In this document: piece after piece, positions 59,664 to 64,000 of the stretch
Layout of the letters: each line of letters starts with the position of its first letter
Numbering within the stretch: position 1 is the first letter of the stretch
DNA from: Nyssa sinensis
Taxonomy: Eukaryota; Streptophyta; Magnoliopsida; Cornales; Nyssaceae
DNA: 64,000 bases
Reading direction: 5' to 3'
NCBI GenBank assembly: GCA_008638375.1
Contig: VIRR01000479.1
Span: 310,001 to 374,000 of the forward strand
Program-made: the position numbers and the translations under genes
Notes under the pieces: generated by a model
The model's database searches: none
What the model saw: only the letters and a program-made list of their open reading frames with translations
What the model was told of the DNA's origin: nothing

Positions 59664-60429
59664 TTAAAAAGAAGTTCTTGTAAGTTTAGATTCCACACAA
59701 ATCTCACATTTATGATTTGGATCTATTTCAAATTTAGGTAAACATTCCATATTAATTAATCTACGCAATGTATCATAATTAACATGTCCTAGTCTACCAT
59801 GCCACACATTTGAAGACTCAAGCATATAAGCAGAAGATGTGTTCTTATTGTTAATATTTTTAGTAGGAGGTACAATGGTCATTACATTCATTTTGAAGAG
59901 CCCATTGCTCATGTACCCCTTCCCTACATACATCCCATTTTTGGTGAGGATGAACTTGTCTGAGACAAACACCAACTTGAAGCCCTTCTTACTCAACAAT
60001 GATCCAGACACTAGATTCTTTCGAATCTCTGGCACATGTAGCACATCATTGGGAGTAAGTTCCTTGCCCGATGTCATTTTCAATACCACCTTCCCTTGGC
60101 TTTCAACCTTGGAAGAAGAGGAGTTGCCCATAAAGAGTTGTTCTCCATTATCTATACTATGATATGATGAGAACATTTTCTTATCTGAACAAACATGACG
60201 AGTAGCCCTTGTGTCCACCCACCATTCCTTGGTATTGCTGCCAATGAAGTTCACCTCGGAGACTACGATTGAGAGGTTCATGTTTGAGACATTATCTGAA
60301 AGGCTGTCCATTTCAGTCACATTGGCTTGAGGGCGTTTCTTGGTTGGATTGCCTTGGTCCTTGCAATTACGGCAATCTTTAGCACGGTGCCCTTGCTTGT
60401 TGCACACATAGCATTTGCCTTGGAACTTT
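59664..60429 (-). pseudogene. copia zinc knuckle, protease and pre-integrase
   Basis: CCHC knuckle CYVCNKQGHRAKDC at 60413-60372. The protease site WWVDTRATRHVC near 60225-60190 has D-T-R in place of the usual D-S/T-G, so it is likely inactive. GAG_pre-integrase with WHGRLGHVNYDTLRRL near 59790 and the Cys pair CEIC near 59700. It starts after a one-base frameshift near 60440 relative to gag. Protease would cut the Gag-Pol precursor. Confidence 0.8.
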
Positions 60430-60490
60430 TTAGTAGGACCTTGTTCGGACCATTCCTATTGTGCTTCCTCTTCTTGTTATTGCGAGAGCT

Positions 60491-61236
60491 CTACCCTTGT
60501 TCCACAACATTGGCCTTAGATTCCATGATGGCCTTGCCTGCCTTCTTTTCAGATGCACGGTTGTCTTCCTCAATTCTCAGCCTCACTATCGAGTCTTCAA
60601 GTCTCATTTCCTTTCGCTTATGCTTTAAGTAATTCTTGAATTCTTTCCATAGGGGTGGCAATTTTTCAATAATTGCAACCACTTGGAAGGATTCACTAAG
60701 AGACATCCTTCTGCATGTATATCATGCAAAATCACTTGTAGATCTTGAACTTGGCTGATAACAATCTTGGAATCAAGCATCTTGTAGTCTAGGAATTTTT
60801 CCACTACAAACTTCTTGAGCCCTGCATCCTCAGTCTTGTACTTTTTGTCCAAGGATTCCCACAGTTCTCTTTCAGTGTTGAAGGCACAATACATATTATA
60901 CAATGTGTTGTCCAAGCCATTTAGGATGTCGTTGCGGCACAAGAAGTCAGCATGCTTCCATGCTTCCACAGCGGCAACCACTTGCCTATCAGTTTCATTT
61001 TCCTTCAATGCGGGAGTATCTTCTCGAAGGAAATGGGCCAAGTTCAAAGTAGTCAAGTAAAACAGCATCTTTTGTTGCCACCTCTTGAAATCTGTCCCAT
61101 TAAACTTCTCTGGCCTCTCGCCATGACTCATAGTCATAGGTGCCGTAACAGACGTAGGAGGAGGCACCATTGTAACGGTCGGGGTAGGAGGAGAAGTAGA
61201 ATTAGTAGCCATTACTGTTGCATTCAAGATATTCAA
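60491..61236 (-). pseudogene. copia gag, frameshifted
   Basis: ATG at 61236 (a second in-frame ATG at 61212 is possible). A Thr/Pro-rich start is followed by the copia Gag fold: RPEKFNGTDFKRWQQKMLFY, a helix with ELWESLDKKYKTEDAG, and KFVVEKFLDYKMLDSK. A frameshift near 60715 moves the rest (VVAIIEKLPPLWKEFKNYL and a basic tail) to another frame, ending at a stop at 60493-60491. Gag would assemble the particle. Confidence 0.8.
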
Positions 61237-61913
61237 ATTTAGTAAAAATAAATTTCAGAATCAAATTCTGTAAATGTAGGCAAATTCTTTAAATATATTT
61301 CTGCATAAACCAAACCAGTATACTAGAACTGTTAAAACAGAACTGAATTTTAAGTTCTGTATTTTCTAAATTTCAAGTTCTAGATTGCAGAACTGAATTT
61401 GAAGGTCTGTGAATTTTTGTATTTCAAGTTCTGAATTTCAGAACTGAAGTTTAAGGTCTGTATTTCAGGTCTTCCAGTTCTGATCTTCAGATCTGTAATT
61501 TCTGGTCTTCCAGTTTAGATCAGTTCTGAACTTCAGATCTGTAGTTTCTGGTCTTCCAGTTCAGATCAGTTCTGAACTTCAGATCTGTAGTTTCCGGTCT
61601 TTCAGTTCAGATCAATTCTGAATTTCAGATCTGTAGTTTTTGGTCTTCCAGTTCAGATCAGTTCTTAATTCAGATCTGTAGTTTTTGGTCTTTCAGTTCA
61701 GATCAGTTCTGAATTTAAAATCTCCAGTTCAGATCAGTTCTGAACTTCAAATCTGTAGTTTCTGGTCTTCCAGTTTCTGGTCTTCTAGATCTGTAGTTTC
61801 TAGTCTTCTAGTTTCTGGTCTTCCAGTTCTGAACTCCAGAACAGGTAGGCAGAACTGAGAAAATAAAACTGATATATATATATATATATATATAAAGTAA
61901 ATTGTCTTAAGAT
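61237..61913 (-). other. Untranslated leader of copia element
   Basis: Runs from the 5' LTR edge to gag. The bases next to the LTR (minus-strand ATCTTAAGACAATTTAC, then a (TA)n run at 61872-61894) do not resemble an iMet PBS. The PBS is either lost or of another kind. Confidence 0.5.
61440..61830. repeat. 46-bp tandem repeat in copia leader
   Basis: About six units of CAGTTCTGAACTTCAGATCT + GTAGTTTCTGGTCTTCCAG + TTCAGAT, decaying toward both ends, with looser TTCTG/CAGAAC repeats back to 61320. Confidence 0.85.
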
Positions 61914-62920
61914 TGTTAGTAATATATATCAGTAGTACTGTCAGAACAGAATTTAAATTGAAGAACAGAAACTGAAACTCAATTTAAACCAATAGAACAA
62001 AAATAAACGTAATTAAAAGCAGAACCTGTTGCAGAAAAAGAACTTACAGAACACAGAGTTGCAGAATACGAAAAAACCAAATCAAGTCTTGTGTTGGACA
62101 CAATTTCCTTAAGACAATTTATTGCCCTATCAGTGGTGCTAAAGATTTCTTGGCAACTTGTCTCCCAAGATAAAATGATCTCCCAACACAAAGGCAAGCA
62201 CAACCAATGGTTGTCTATCGAACCAGAACTTGTGCATGAATTGAATGAATGAATGCAAAATGCTTGTGATCGTGTCCTATTTATAGACTTGCCCATGACT
62301 GTTTGGTACAGGCATGAAGCTTGAGTTGTGTTTGTTCATGACGAACAGACACAGTAGCGTCTGTGGAAGACGCCCATTCAATCAAATAACGATGCCAAAA
62401 CGACAGCGTTTTAGACTCTCAACAGTAACCATATGCACGTCGCAAAACGACAGTGTTTCGGGTTTGGAAAATTTTAAATAAATTTTCTCTAAAAAGATAT
62501 ATATACAGCAAACCCAAGCCCAGTTCGGTGCGGGGCGGGCGGCGGCGACACTCACATGTGTGGTGAACCAAACATGTGCTAGGTCCTTCCCCTTCCACAA
62601 AACTGGGGTGCCCCTTGGGGCCCAAACCCCACTCCAAGGTAGGTGTATATATACTATTTAAAAGCCTTGTTCCCATCCTATGTGGGACACAAGCTTTTTC
62701 TCAAGCTTAAAGCTTTTGTTACCATTTTTAAGTGGTGATGTTTGGAGGCAATTTCTCATTCACTCCTTAATGGTTTTGAGCAACCCAATATATAATCTTC
62801 ATCTCCTCATGGAAGAGAACACATTCCCATATGGACCCACCAAAATTAATTTATGGGACCCACTTTAATTTTAGCTCAAAGATGGCTAATTTAAATGCTC
62901 AAAATCCATTTTTTCCAACA
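61914..62920 (-). repeat. 5' LTR of copia element, 1007 bp
   Basis: TGTTAG...CCAACA, with TATA box at 62277-62286 and the same paired palindromes. Some segments of the other LTR are missing here. Confidence 0.88.
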
Positions 62921-63733
62921 AATGTTAGATGTAATTTCAATAACATTCTTTTTTTTAAAAAAAAAATTATGACAAAAAGAGTGAAAGTAGAGAAGTGGCT
63001 CCGTGTATTTGTAAGGAAAAAAATTATATACAATTGTTTTTCTATACTACTGTTATTCTAATTTTTAGCTTTTGTAATTTTTATGCCTTCATTCAAAAAA
63101 GTTATTCCATGTAATGATCGCATTGTGTGACGGTTATTATAATTTTATTATTTTGATTAATTTTTTTAATATTTTTTTATTTTAGATAAAAATAAATTTA
63201 AAATAAATAATTTTTTTTCATTTTGTATAAAAATAAATTTAAATATTAATCTGATAATTTTGATAAATCTTATACTAATTAATTCATATAATAATGGAGG
63301 AAACTATTAGTACCATCATACCAGTATTATATAATATATAATACCACAACCCCTTCTATTATATAATCTGCTTTTGAAGTCGCTAGTAATGTGTACAATT
63401 AAATTGTCCGGAACTAAATTTTCATCTCAAATATAAGATAATTGACTTAAATGAGAATATTTATCTAATCTGCTCTTATATTCTACAAAGAAATTGAGCC
63501 TAATTAATCCGTATTTCTTCATGCCCTTTTTCTTCCTGGTTGGTGTCTTGCCAATTAATGTGATATTACTTATTATCCATTCTTATAACGAAGAGAAGAG
63601 TTAAACTCTCCATAGGGATAGGGAGAAGGAAGTTGCTAAGTATATTAATGTCATCACCATAACAATTAGTCAGGCTTTCAAAAATGGTCTATAAAACAGA
63701 ATTTTTAAATGAAAATTTTCACTCTAAACACAT
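62921..63733. other. AT-rich intergenic DNA
   Basis: No gene seen. It contains the inverted copy of 12165-12348 at about 62993-63165, then words of MITE family A near 63170-63250 (too weak to call an element). Confidence 0.55.
62993..63165 (-). repeat. Inverted copy of the 12165-12348 repeat
   Basis: Reverse complement of the segment ending at the PGG exon splice site, including GTGGCTCC (the exon's first codons) at 62996-63003. Confidence 0.65.
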
Positions 63734-64000
63734 TGTCATGCCCCGGGCCAAAGACCCAGGAGTGATCCTGTAAATCAAAGTCAAACTAAATAAGTGATTA
63801 CTATATATCTCAAACCACCCTGTGATATGCATATTCTCACTTGAGTTTTTCATAACAAAAGTATTCATTCAAATTCCATATACATAATTCAACAAGATTT
63901 CCATGCATAATTTCTAAAAGTGTATTCATCGTATAATTTCTATTTCTAAGTAAAAAAAAATACTAGCCTTGTCGAGGTTCTCGAGCCTTTGCATCAACAT
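63734..64000 (-). mobile_element. Start of another LTR-like element, runs off window
   Basis: TGTCATGCCCCGGGCC at 63734 looks like the minus-strand end of a gypsy LTR. The last 38 bases (TACTAGCCTTGTCGAGG...) match the sequence around the hAT insertion in the right inverted arm. The other end is outside. Confidence 0.45.

Larger units (their letters stand above)
55621..62920 (-). mobile_element. Near-complete Ty1/copia element, TSD AATGT
   Basis: LTRs at 55621-56683 and 61914-62920 (TGTTAG...CCAACA) are flanked by AATGT at 55616-55620 and 62921-62925. The minus strand reads 5' LTR (right), repetitive leader, gag, pol, polypurine tract, 3' LTR. Coding is broken by two frameshifts (gag and gag-pol) and five in-frame stops in pol. 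The LTRs differ by several indels, so the insertion is not recent. Confidence 0.92.

Noticed and set aside
1..64000. Endogenous plant pararetrovirus
   Set aside because: Each RT region read has copia-type blocks next to LTRs with PBS or polypurine tract; no movement-protein or coat-type region was seen.

Overview
The window is nuclear DNA of a flowering plant, most likely a eudicot. The evidence is stacked Ty1/copia and Ty3/gypsy LTR retrotransposons, solo LTRs with 5-bp target duplications, MITEs, a hAT-type non-autonomous transposon, AT-rich intergenic DNA, and two copies of a plant-specific PGG-domain membrane-protein gene. No tRNA, rRNA or bacterial-type gene was recognised. Almost everything is repeat-derived. 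Only one host gene looks intact: the PGG gene at 43454-44083.

Layout. 1-9032 is a young, non-coding Ty3-type element with 3.7-kb LTRs and a cut left end. It sits in an older LTR of its own family (9033-10245). 10246-11340 is the 3' flank of a PGG gene that must lie left of the window; the same flank follows the intact gene at 44252-45333. A 5'-incomplete PGG exon lies at 12343-12897. 13813-15950 is a compact LTR element with two kinds of minisatellite. 15984-22760 is a decayed Tork-like copia element split by a Ty3-type solo LTR (17231-20406). From 22761 to 34314, SIRE-like copia remains lie on the minus strand: an env-like third ORF, pol and half of gag. They are broken up by two more LTRs (25329-26715, 27207-30267). 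From 34315 to 39488 two truncated LTRs are stacked and fused to an Athila-like gypsy gag, PBS and LTR (39489 to about 42000).

Right half. After the PGG gene comes about 10 kb of very AT-rich DNA (45334-55600). Its core is a large inverted repeat: 1.12-kb arms at 46401-47520 and 53904-55579 around a 6.4-kb scrambled spacer. A hAT-like element (54445-54998) sits in the right arm. 55621-62920 is a nearly complete copia element on the minus strand, with both LTRs, an AATGT target duplication and pol in one frame with five stops. The window ends in intergenic DNA and the start of another LTR.

How the genes relate. The PGG copies are dispersed members of a local tandem family pushed apart by retrotransposons. 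None of the mobile elements seen here encodes a full working set of proteins. All coordinates, TSDs and repeat matches come from reading the sequence by eye. Clade names rest on recognised motifs, not on database searches.
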